DNA of 64,000 nucleotides from Motacilla alba alba (Eukaryota; Chordata; Aves; Passeriformes; Motacillidae), in the NCBI RefSeq assembly GCF_015832195.1, contig NC_052018.1, positions 58,651,666 through 58,715,665 of the forward strand, read 5' to 3'. Both the position numbers and the translations under genes were made by a program. The notes beneath the pieces are model-generated. The model searched no databases and was not told the origin of the DNA. It was given only the letters and a program-made list of their open reading frames with translations. Within the stretch, counting starts at the first letter, position 1, and every line of letters begins with the position of its first letter. Positions 23,801-35,000 of this stretch are shown here, one piece after another.

Positions 23801-26800
23801 CTATTTAAAATAGAGCACCCTGACATTTCCCAAGATTGTGCATGAAGAAAAGACCTCCAGGTTTGGCTTTCACAAGGTGTGTTTCGTCTTCTGAAACCTT
23901 AGAACCAGCATTTATAGCTACTTATGTGATGCTGCACTCTAACTTTCCTCAGTGGCAGACTCCACCTCCACTGAGTTCAATGTGAAGAGTGATGAGGTCC
24001 TTTAAGAGCTTATTGCAACTTAAACCAGGTTGTACCTTGGCATTATACTGAAATTTATTCACACAAATTATAGAAATAAGAATAAAATCTATTTATTAAA
24101 AGGTGCAAACTGGGGTGTGAGAATAGGCAGGAATCATGAAATCCACACTTAACCACTTGATCTTGCAGAACTCCTAGGACAAGGACTTTAGAAATCATTG
24201 ACTATGTATCCTAATTGCATAGGCCATGGCAAAACTGAGATGAGAAAACAGTCGGTGGAAGGTGCTCCCCAAAGGCTGAATAACAATCTTTGGAATTTGA
24301 TCCTTGTTATTAAAGAACATAGTAAGCTGTGGAAGCAGTGGCTTTTTTTCAGCAGAAGAAAGGTCCTTAGTCACAGATGGAAATGAAAGCTGAAATGAAA
24401 ATTTGATTTTATTAGGCTAATCAATACCATAAAGCTTATTTCACTCATTTAATGGCATTTTCTTTTAAACAGATATCGTCCCTTAACTATTCCTTTGTAA
24501 TTGTTGTATTGCCAGCTCCCAGGACAGCCCTGTCAAACGCCACTCTGATGCTGTCTTCACTGACAACTACAGCCGCTTTCGAAAGCAGATGGCTGTGAAG
24601 AAATACTTAAACTCAGTTTTAACTGGAAAAAGAAGGTACTACAAGAAAGCACATACGTATTCTTTCTGTGGCATTAAGACAGAAAATGTTTATATCTATG
24701 TATGTATACAGAGAGGACAAGCAAAGGCACTGAACGTTAAAGACTTATAGCATAGTTTATAGCGTGGTTTTCAAATACAGACAACTTTTTTTTTTTTCCT
24801 GACTGGAACAGACAGCACAATCAGAATTGAAGAATAAAGAGGAGATGGCATCTGACAATTAAAAAAATTGTCCAACAGATTCTTAAGTAGTTTCTGTTTA
24901 GAAAAAAATCTTCTTAAGGCAAAAAATCCACAGAGCTATGGAATATGAACAACAATTCTATAAAGAAATATGTTGAAAATTTGCCTCTCTGTGAACACAT
25001 GAAATGAAAATTTGAAAATCCCTAAAGGACTAAATGTCCTCATCAGTTTAGGTGAGATGTGCCAGCATACATTTTTGTAGACCTTGTATTATATTTTTTA
25101 GACCTTGTATATTCACTCAGACAACTGCTTTTAAATATCGTGTCTCAGTATTCATTAAACATGCTATTTCTTATGTTCTGTAACACTATGGTTTAAGTAC
25201 AAGAAAATTTGCAGAATCTACAGTTAGAAGAAGGCTTTGCTTTCTTTGCTTTTTCTTCTGAGAACAATAAAAATTGTTTCTGATCCACAACAGCCAGGAA
25301 GAGCTAAATCCTGCTAAACTTCGAGATGAAGCAGAACTTCTAGAACCATCCTTTTCAGAAAACTACGATTCTGTAGATGAGCTGCTGAGCCACCTCCCAC
25401 TGGTGAGATGCCAAGATTGTCTTTTCTCTTGCTATCTGTTACTTGACTTGTTCCATAAAATGACATCATTTGTACATGGAGTGTGGCCTATCAGAAAATC
25501 AGGATATTCTAGGAAAGGGAGTCATGTTCCATGAAAAGCTTGATGTTTCTGATGTTTCTTCACTCACTGTGTCTGAATAAAATAATAATTTTAATAATAA
25601 GCTTTATGTTATCACATGATTGTTGCTATTGAAAATTCCTAATTAAATGGCACTCTTCATAATGTGCCTAACTCATTTGGGTGTTTCAACCACTGAGCAC
25701 TGCAGCATAAAACCAGAAGTGACTGATTTTTAATTACAAAGATCATTACTTCTTCCGAGAACAAACTTGAGGATATTTCTTTTAATTAAAAAATGCTGCA
25801 GATTTTGTTCAACATATTTTTCATTAGAAAGAAGTTGCCCCTAGAACTAAAAGCATTAGCAAGATGAACTTTATGCACTAAGAAAGTACTTGACATGCAA
25901 ATATTGCAGTTACTGTTTTCCATTTAGCTACTGCTGTTTTTTCTAAAGTCATGCACAATTATTTTCTCTTTAGTTTACTGAAACATAATCCCTTCTATAT
26001 CAACACTTGAAGGAATAAAATATTGAAAGAGTAAGGTAGAAGCAAATTTGGCTTGGCATTATTGAAAATGTATTATGAAATTGATGATGGGATAGTTTTT
26101 GGCATTCAACTGTGTCTCAAAAAGTAAGAAAAAAGATTAAAAAGGCTATTCTTGAAGATAAAATTTGGAGAAATATCTTTTCTTGTATCATCCTGAACCA
26201 TCCATCCCTCTGACCCCAAAAAAAAAGTTGTTTCCTTTCAAGACTGAAATAAAATGAGAAAATGTTCTTTTCCTTTCCACAAATGTGGCAATTCCTCTAA
26301 AGTTCCTGGAGGTTAGAAAGGACATAAACTGCTTATGCATTGAGGAATTAAATAATTTTTAAGCAACATGATTCTGGAAAGCAATGTTCTTTCTGGGCAA
26401 GATTAATACAAGAAATACCTGCTCTTGGATTTTGCAGCTTCTCAAAGTTCTGGCATTAACTAAGGGAGAAAGCATAGTGGTACAGCAGGTCGTAGATGTC
26501 TTCCTGAAAACATTTTCAGTCCTTTCCATTTTTATTGACTTTACTGATGAGGCAAATCTGCCTATAGGTGAATCAGTATTGACTGTTACTTGTCATTTTA
26601 TTGCAGTGCCCAGTTGCTAATATAGTGTGGAAAGAGCAACCTGAATTTGTGTATCCATTTCAAGGATATAGGTTTTTCCAAAGCAAGCAAATCTGTGCTG
26701 TAGGCTAATCTGCAGTAACATTTTTAGTCCTTCAGCCTTTCTTTGCTCATCCCATGGTCTGGTCTGAGTGTAATGCCCAGCAAACTCCTGTGAGCAGCCA

Positions 26801-26949
26801 CATCTCAGCTTGTTAGTCCCAAGCACAGCAATTGTTTTGTATCGAGTGTTACTCAATTCCTGCTGTCTTCCCTCGTACACCTCATGATGCAACTGCTTGC
26901 AAAAGTGACTTCTAAAGCACATCTCTCCTTTGCTTTTCAGGACCTCTGA
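20771..26949 (+). CDS. VIP: VIP/PHI precursor (vasoactive intestinal peptide), spliced, six coding exons
   Basis: Coding segments 20771-20883, 22382-22522, 22906-23010, 24516-24635, 25294-25402 and 26941-26949 join into 199 codons, a 198-residue secreted precursor. The start ATG has a strong context (GCGGCCATGG). Residues 1-25 form a signal peptide with a Leu/Ala core ([14 protein letters not shown]). PHI occupies about 89-115, after a single Arg (NAR|HADGIF). VIP occupies 129-156, begins [13 protein letters not shown] after PVKR and ends NSVLT-GKR, giving Gly for C-terminal amidation. A C-terminal extension follows (EELNPAKL ... LLSHLPLDL). VIP acts through VPAC1 and VPAC2 receptors; in birds it is the main hypothalamic prolactin-releasing factor. 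Introns 2 to 5 all fall in phase 2 and intron 6 in phase 0, so exons 3, 4 and 5 (141, 105 and 120 bp) can each be skipped in frame. PHI lacks the usual amide-donor Gly. The length is close to the avian long form as I recall it. Confidence 0.96.
22382..22522 (+). CDS. VIP: VIP coding exon 3: N-terminal propeptide
   Basis: Bounded by acceptor CTCCAACAG and donor AG|GTGAGT. It encodes [18 protein letters not shown] through [10 protein letters not shown], the propeptide before PHI. It is 141 bp, with phase 2 at both ends. Confidence 0.93.
22906..23010 (+). CDS. VIP: VIP coding exon 4: PHI peptide
   Basis: Bounded by acceptor CATTTCAG and donor AG|GTGAGG; 105 bp, phase 2 at both ends, so skipping removes 35 residues in frame. 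It encodes PHI, which begins [14 protein letters not shown] and ends RYLHSLI followed by RKRV. In mammals the base pair of cleavage residues is preceded by Gly; here that place is Arg. Transcripts without the PHI exon are known in chicken and turkey. Confidence 0.95.
24516..24635 (+). CDS. VIP: VIP coding exon 5: VIP peptide
   Basis: The acceptor is TATTGCCAG. The exon encodes SQDSPVKR, the 28-residue VIP peptide and GKR. The VIP sequence appears identical to chicken VIP as I know it. The donor, AAG|GTACTA, is weaker than the others in this gene, but the reading frame and the join to exon 6 (GKR-S-QEEL) support it. Confidence 0.95.
25294..25402 (+). CDS. VIP: VIP coding exon 6: C-terminal extension
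   Basis: Acceptor CCACAACAG, donor CTG|GTGAGA. It encodes [16 protein letters not shown] through DELLSHLPL, an acidic tail without a known bioactive peptide. It ends in phase 0. Confidence 0.9.
25403..26940 (+). other. VIP: VIP intron 6
   Basis: A 1.5-kb intron ending TTTGCTTTTCAG. A minus-strand frame of 101 codons at 26617-26922 lies within it but shows no family features. No repeat recognised. The other introns (20884-22381, 22523-22905, 23011-24515, 24636-25293) likewise hold nothing I can name. Confidence 0.8.
26941..26949 (+). CDS. VIP: VIP coding exon 7: last two codons and stop
   Basis: Only Asp, Leu and TGA are coding. The rest of this exon is 3' UTR. The ending LPLDL fits the avian precursor. 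Confidence 0.85.
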   Translation, partial: DL

Positions 26950-27230
26950 AGGACACCTGGTAAAGTCTATGACAAGAACAAGCTATTTTTGAGTTCCACA
27001 TAGTATTTCAAAGAGATGACTTTAGTCATCAAACCAGAACAAATATGTTGTGAAGTGAAAGTTGTGATATATTTGTTTCTTACGTAATAAAAGTTGATAT
27101 TTACATTGTAAATATTACTCTAGCATTCTCTACTGAAAGCTGTACATATGGATGCCAGTTAAACTCATAAGAAGTCTGTGAGTCCATATGCTGTAAATCC
27201 TTTACTTCAATAAATTCGTTTGAAAATGAG
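26950..27230 (+). other. VIP: VIP 3' untranslated region
   Basis: AU-rich 3' UTR with two polyadenylation signals, AATAAA at 27086-27091 and at 27209-27214. A GT-rich stretch (GAGTGTGCAG) follows the second, so an end near 27225-27235 is likely; the first could give a shorter transcript. Confidence 0.75.
27209..27214 (+). promoter_or_regulatory. distal VIP polyadenylation signal
   Basis: AATAAA followed within 25 bases by a GT-rich stretch. A proximal alternative is at 27086-27091. Confidence 0.7.
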
Positions 27231-27235
27231 TGTGC

Positions 27236-28927
27236 AGCTGAAAAGAGCCCATCATGACTAATTAATTGGCTTATTTTAGGTGTGTTCCAACTTCAGACAA
27301 ACATGTGTAATAATAAGGAAGCATTTCTAGATAGCCTCATAAAGAACACATAACAACATGAGGGGAAAAATGTCCAAAGTGCGTAAAACTGCTTTACGAA
27401 GATCTCTGAAGGTTATTGCCAAGAAATGCTTTTCTAGCAGTTTACCAAGCAACCAAGCAACTAGCAAAAAATTAATAAGAATTAAGAATTTTTTGACCTC
27501 CAGTAGTATCTTTACTTCTGGTTCACATTTTTAATATTACACAGCATATAAATTATATTAAGATCAGAAATGTCTCCTTTATTTTCAGTTGTGTTTCAGA
27601 TGCTCTGGGGCTGACAAAGCACTAAAAGAATGCAATCTTTTGACTTGTTTGATGCCTAAAGTCATCAGTTATTCTATATTTAATTGTCTGTAGCTTTGAT
27701 GATGAAACTATTGCTTATATATTAAATAGACCTGAAGACAATTTACTATTTTTTCAGAATGAATGTAATTTTCAGAATATGCAGACAATAAATCATTTTG
27801 TTATCATGGCAAGTTATTGCTGGTTTGAATCAGTGCTACAGCTACCTGGAACAACAGAGGTTCCTCTAAGTGCTGTCTGTCCTGTAGTAACAGGAGAAGA
27901 TAATATTTTTTACTGATTTATGCTATATTATTTTAGAAGGACAACTAAATAAACCTAGGGTCCCCTTTTCTGTAGCTTTCTATTGTCATAGATGACCATG
28001 GAACTGAAAGTTTGCAGCTGTTTGAGTCACAGCACTGATGTAGAAAGTAGAAAAACTTATCAGACCTACTTACAAGCTCAATTTGGAATTTCAAGTATAT
28101 TTATAAATCATACATATGCACACATAGACAGCGATAAAACTGATTTGCAAGTTTCACTTACAAGTTTACTGTTCTCATTTAGAAAGAAACTTCTAACATG
28201 ATAAAATCTGAGATTTATGGAGACTGGATCTCATAAATATGTAGCCCTCCGATTTGCAATTTTTTTGAATATTGGCAACTGCATGTCAAAAGAAAACCAG
28301 CTTTCACAGATCAGGTGCTAATATTGCTATTTCTATCTGTCCTTGACAGAATCTATTTTAGCCTAAGCCAATGAGTGTTTCACAAAAGTTATATTTTCAC
28401 AAAAGACATAATTTTGAAGTCGTCTCTTGAAAAGTGGTTTTCCACCCCCAATTCCTATCATACTATGAACATCTGAAAGCAAAAACATCTTTGTAAATAC
28501 TTGAAGGATACTAACAGACATGCTATAATACTTTTTCAGAAATTTTCCTCGGTGTAGTTTGAACAATGTTAGTATTTCTGTGAGATGCAATCATTAAAAA
28601 ATAAGTGAAAAAAATCAACCAAAACCAAAGCTGCATATGGTCTTTACACACAGAGTTCTTTTAAAATGTATGTCATTCACTCCATTTAAAGTAAAAAAAA
28701 GTTAGAGTAATGAAACTTTTGACTACACAATTCCAGAAATAATTTTTCCTAAACTTTTCTTTTAATTTCTTATTTATTTCCAGCTTACCAATAAGGCATC
28801 TGATGGAAGAACTTGTCTTCCATGGCCAATGTATTATCTTCCTGATATTTTTTTCTCCATTGAAAACTGCAGAATCTGGAACCTGTATTTTCTCTGTTAC
28901 ATGAAGATGGAGAAGAAAACATAGGAA

Positions 28928-28929
<2 letters not shown>
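27236..28929. other. intergenic, 3' of VIP
   Basis: AT-rich sequence with no exon or repeat recognised. Confidence 0.7.
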
Positions 28930-29018
<89 letters not shown>

Positions 29019-29024
29019 ACACAC
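28930..29024. repeat. compound (AT)n-(CA)n microsatellite
   Basis: A pure AT run of about 45 bases (28931-28975) passes directly into a CA run (28976-29024) with one CAGA interruption. Probably polymorphic. Confidence 0.97.
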
Positions 29025-32000
29025 GTTGGAATAATTCAATAATACCATGGTAGCTTCCCCTGAGGGTTAGCAAATAGTGACAGTCTAAGAATCATGCTGT
29101 ATTTTGTGTACATTGTAGCAAAGTCTAGCACTGACAGGGGAGGCACTAACTTAGAGAATAATATATTTGTCTTGGTATTTGTGTTGAAGGATGGCTTTTA
29201 ACTTGTTATAGCAACCTTTGACTTTCCATAGGAGATCAAAAGCCCAATTAATACAGTGAGAGTAGTTAATTGGGGAAGAGGTGACATTGATCACCTCAAG
29301 CCCAGGGGCAAGTGCTCAGGGTAAGGTTAAATGATGAAATTGAAGAGAAATTGCAACATTCACTGAATGACGCAAGTTTTCATCTTGTCAATGATTTGAT
29401 ACATCCCACCAATCCTAAAGCCCATCTGCAAAATGTCTTAAGAGTGGAATCAAAACATTTCAATTAGGAAATGAATATGTCAGCTCTAAAGGGGGTGTTG
29501 GGAGAACTAGGAGGAGAAAAATACCCAGGAGATTTAGAAGAGCACCACTTACAGGAAAAATGAAGCCACTGGGGAAGGAATAAAACTGTGATGGGTTATT
29601 GGGGTATATATTAAAGGAAGATCTCACCATGTTTCTTCAGGATTTCACTTCTAACACATGGTAGGAATACCTGTGGTCTCACAGGATAGAACTAATTAGT
29701 TTTTGTTTTATCATATGGGGTTAGCTTTTTAAAGCTTCCCTCTAGAGCTCTTAAAGAAAGGTACAGAATCACCTTTTAGTGCATCTTCACCAGCACTAGA
29801 AGAGGATCTTTTTTGGGCCTGAATCCATAGAGAGGATTTGCATGCTTGTGTGCATCTGTGCATTCATCATCCATTCAAGAACAGTCAGAACTGTGTATAA
29901 CACCATGAGAATTACAAAAGTTGACAAAACAATTTAAGATTACAGCCAGTAAAGCGCATTAAAAACTAATAAAACCCTAACTGCTCCTCTGATATTTTAA
30001 ATGGATTTGAGGGGCTATGAGTGTTTGTTCCACCTGAAAGTCTGAGAATAAAAATCTGTTTAAAACTACGGAAACGGGTAGCTTTGATCCAAAGCATAGT
30101 TAAAATTTTGTGTATAGACATATTGAGTTCTCCCCAAAGATGGAAAGAGTTGTATGCATACAGGAATAATTTATTTGCATGAAAGATATTTGGGGCAGGG
30201 AGATGGAAGAGGCTGCCAACTGCCTTTAGTGATGCTACTTATGCTTTCCACTACCTCTTTTGTCTTTCCTAATTTTTTTCTCTCCCTCCTCCCACTGACC
30301 ACAGGCTTTCCCACACTTTAATAATCTCACTGTTGCCTTGCAACGTTGGTGTATGAATATACCTTTCCTTTTGAGAAGAGCAATTAGAGCAAAATTTAAG
30401 TTTAGGGTGTAGCAATTAAAGAACTGCCGGCTTGTTGATGGAGAGGAGGATTGCAGAGGACCTGGCACAACCAGATTTGCAGGAGCAGCCTGTGCTGCTC
30501 ACAAACAGTCCCTGACTTACCACTGGAGACTTCCCATTTGCTGTGTGACTGGCAGAGAAGACTGACCTCTCCTTGGATACATCAAACAGAACGCGTGTCC
30601 TCCTGGGGCTTGCGCTGGCTCGGGCAACTACAATATTTTCAGTTTTTGTGATCTGAAGCAGTCACAGACAAATTGCTTGCCAGCTTGCCAAATTGGTTTA
30701 GAACTGGAAGTAGGAAACCAGGCACCCATCTTTTACACCAATCTTTAAAAAGTCCAAAGAATAATTTGATGCATATTCTTCTCCTGATGTAAACAAATAG
30801 GAAAGGTTTTATTTCAGTTTTGCTCACAGATACATGCAGGCCACTTAAAGAGGGGAAAAAAACCCCAGTTTTTCCTTGTGAGGATAAATATTTTCAAAAA
30901 CTTAATTAATCAACCTTTGAAAATAAAAATATAACTGACTATTCAAAATTAAGCTGAAAGTGACATAAATCATAATGATACAGTAAAAAGAGATACATAT
31001 CGAAATATCAATATTATAGTAAGAACAATATTCTCAGTAGAGCATATTTTTGGGAAAGAATGAGGGTTGCTTCTTGTTATTCCCCTTTGAGCAGATTATT
31101 TAGTATTAGAACAACTTTTGCATAGGATAATATGCTTAGAAGAATGTACATGAGAAGGGTGCATAAGAAACATTTTCTGTATCCTTTCCTAGAACTGCCC
31201 TGAACATTTCAGTGAGACAGAATCTTATAGCCTAAGTTATTTCTAAACATGAGATAGAAATGCTTTTAGTATCTAGATGCAGTTATTTGATTGTTTTCTA
31301 GTCAGAATTTATCCAACACATATCCTATTTTTTGAATGGTGGGAAAGTAGAAGAAAATCTAAAAACAGTCACCATCTTCTGTTAGATGAGATATATCTGT
31401 GAAGACCTTTCTACTTAGGTCTCTTAGGAAATGTACTCAGAGCAGCAACTTTTGTCCGTAGCTTATCAAATAGCAAAGCTGTTGACTGGAAGGTGTCAAG
31501 TTGTTACACATTAGCTTTTTGGTAGAGAATATTTCAGTTATATGGAAGCCTGGGAGGCTTCTAGTTGTTTGCTTGTTTTATACATCATTGAATTGCTTTT
31601 CACAAAAAGTGGTCACAAATATGTTTGACAGATGTCTTATCACCATTTGTTTCTATTCTAACACAGTTCTTAATCTTTGTTTTTCAGACAGTCCCTCTTC
31701 CCATAATCACAGCCAGAACATCTGCACACTGATTTAAGCAAGCAATTTTCTCTTATTAGGGAGTATAGAAAGCAAACTACTGCATTCTAGGAAGAGTCTT
31801 CATGAAAAGGCCAAGGATATATAATTTATGCAGAAAGACTGAGTCTTGGTTAAATAGAAAGAAGAGTTTGAGAAAATAAAGATTTGGTGTTAATAGTTTC
31901 AGTCCCATCTGATGATTCCTTCCACAGCAGTGCATTGGACTTGGAGGTCCAAAGCTGGAGTCAGAGCTCTGGTCTTGAGCTTGTAGTAAGAAAGAGGAAA

Positions 32001-35000
32001 CGGGTAAATGTTGAGGTAGAGCAGGTGAAGACTATGTCTTCAGAAAAGTACGTGATGTTAAACTCAGTTTATATAGGGCTGTTTGTTCTCTGCAGGTTTA
32101 AGAGTCTTGCTTTGAGAAGAAATAGCCATCTCTTGCTGTCAGGACCTCACATTACCTAAGTTCACTCATTAACTTAGCAAACTCCCTCAGGAGCACAGCT
32201 GGGTTGTTTGGTCCCTAATTCTGCTGCTGCACCAATCTAGCAGTTGTACTTGTTGGGAACCTTCTTTTTCCCGGCAGCCTAAACTGACCCACATTTTTAC
32301 AAACATTTCTTACCATCCTAATCTCCCTATTGTTGGAGTACCATTACTCTTCTCAGGGACCTGTATTCCTAGATGTATTTATAGACTGCTTTTCCCTCCC
32401 AGCCCTGCTTTGTTAGCTGAAGAAACAGTTTGTCTTGTCCAACCTTATAAATGAATCTGTGTTTCCAAGACTGTGCTGGAGCCCCATGCCCAGTGGGCTC
32501 ATTTTCGGAAATTAGTTTACCACTCCTAAATTACTGTTTGCTTACTGAATCTGAAAGTCTCTTCTGTATTGCAGACATTTAGGAAAAGTGACTAGTGGTT
32601 TTGCAGGTCTGTCTTGAAGATCTTGGAAGAGCTGATTTTTCAGTCTGGCTACTGTTTTTGTTGTTGCTTCTCATTTGTGGGTTTTCTAAAGCTGAGGAAA
32701 CAGAATCACTGAGCACTTGATATAGGGAATCTTCTTTGGCGCAAGTAGAGGGGGAGACATTCAATTCAATCTAAAGCAAAACTCAATTCCTAAAAAGGCA
32801 ACTGCCCAGATTACTGGATAGTTTCACCTAGATCTCTGCATCCTTTACACATGGCTATAGCCTATATTTTTAATTCAACTTCCTTAATCTGCAGCCAAGG
32901 GAAATGGTAAATGCAGCCCTCATGCTGCCCTTCCATCCTCTGTGATACTGGACAGACCTGTGGCAGCAGGAGAAGCCCTGGTTCTTTGCTGACTTTTGGC
33001 AGCCTATGGAAGAGAAAACAGAGATCAGTTCACAACAAATCCCTAGCACACTATCAGGGAGATTAGGGTAAAAACAGCTATATGTCCTCTGACTTGCCCT
33101 GCGAGTAGTAAGTAGTATAGTTCACACACTAGCTTGTCATCCACATTAATTCTTCAAAACTAAGATGGAAGAGAGCCAGACAGGCACTCATTTGTGTATT
33201 TATGTCATGTATATTAAAATATCATGCTAAAGTGTAGTGCCAGTGATGCTAAGGGGCTGAGCCTCTCCTTTCATCCATAGCTAAAGGATTACAACAGGGA
33301 TTACCTTCTGGATCATTAGTCTACTGCTGTGCAGGAATAAAGAAATCCAGCTGAGTGGACTACTTGGGTCATCGCTCTTTGATTTATGATTCATAGTCTG
33401 TTCAGTACAGGTGAGAATACAAGTGCTCAATGTACCCTACTTTCACAGAGAAGGGGTTTGATTCTGTAAAGATCAAATTTAATTGGGTATTGCCCATTTG
33501 GTAACTTTCAGGCTCCATTTAAATGTATTTTCCCAAAGAATGGCTAATTCAAAATTTCATTTCCCTAGCCTTAGCACTGTTGAATAGCTTTTTCAGATTT
33601 AAAATGTTCTGAAGGGTTCTGGAATCATATATGAGGTAATTAGATTGCTTTTTGGTGTTGGAACAAACAGAACTTCACCTGGTAAAGTCAGAATGACATT
33701 TCAATGGGACTTTTCCTTGGCTATGCTTTATAAATAGGTTTGCAGGATCTGATTAGTAAGAAAGTCCATGGCCACTAGAAAACTTATCCTTGTAAAAAGA
33801 ACTAATCCATATAAATTTTCTATGTTATATTTCTAATTACATTACCTCTTAATAATTCCCTGAGAGAAATCGATCAGAAATTCTGCTTCAAAGACATATT
33901 AGGTTTTATATGAATTTTTGTCTGTTGAATGATGCTCCTCAGTGTAAAAACAGCATGCTACATAATTATAATGCATACAGACTATTGAATTATTTCCTGT
34001 TAAAAAGTGAAGAAATCAATGAAGGAGAACTTTTCCTGCTGCAGCTTTACTCTGTAGCTGCAACAGCAGACCACAGCAGAAAATATTATGGTTTCAAGGA
34101 CTTCTACACTCTTTCTAGTAAAATTTAAAGCAGATTTTAAGCTGTTATAACCTACATTATGTGATTACATATTGCAAGAGCTGTGTATCAATAGAGGAGT
34201 TTGACAGGCTCAGGAACCAGAGTCTTCCAAATTCAGCTGAGTAAAGAGCATTGTTTTTGGCTAGCCCTGACTGGTCAAGAATTTTTTTCTAGTGTGCATT
34301 TCCATGAGTACCTACTATTATTTAAGGCTTCTTTTTATGACTGGACATAAACAAAGGAATTTGAAAGAACTCATTGTAACTTATTTACATCACAAGATAC
34401 ATCATAGAATGACATTAAATAAAGAGACAACTTCATGGAGTACTATCCATTGTGGGAGAATCTGCTACTGAATAAAACAAGAGCAATCTGAGTCCTTACT
34501 AATTTTAAAGTAAAATCTGATATTTATTTGAAAAATTGTTAAACATTTACATTTTTCCAGGTTCTACATTGTCATCTTCAGAAACCGAAACTTAGTTAGG
34601 TCTAATTTTCTGAGATTTTCAGCTCAAATCTTGGAAAAAACTTCAAGTTTTTTAATGCTTACATGCATTCACACCCTATATATCTGCTAGAGGAATTACC
34701 CATATTCAAAATAACTAAGAGAAAAGATTAATTCATGTTTTTAGTTTTTGCTGTTTCTTCTATGACAGCTTTTCAGATATGTGTTGATTAAAGACTTTCA
34801 TTCAGACAATAATTTTAAGTGTACAAATAACAAGTTACCAATGACACCTGGTCGAGCTGTCATTTTCCTTTTCCATTCTGCAGCTGAGACGCAAGCTTAA
34901 ACTGGTACGTGTTGCTGATGTTTTGCACAAGGAAACAGAATAAAACCAAATAAGAGTAAATTGAAAAAGAACTTACACTCTATTTGTACTTGGTAGTGGT

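Noticed and set aside
26617..26922. 101-codon minus-strand frame in VIP intron 6
   Set aside because: No family resemblance; a frame of this length is expected by chance.
28673..29020. Minus-strand frame with Cys-Val and Tyr-Ile repeats
   Set aside because: Translation of the AT-CA microsatellite.
29279..29298. AGGTGA-cattga-TCACCT inverted repeat, considered as a nuclear receptor site
   Set aside because: The half-site differs from AGGTCA and the 6-base inverted spacing is not a standard arrangement.
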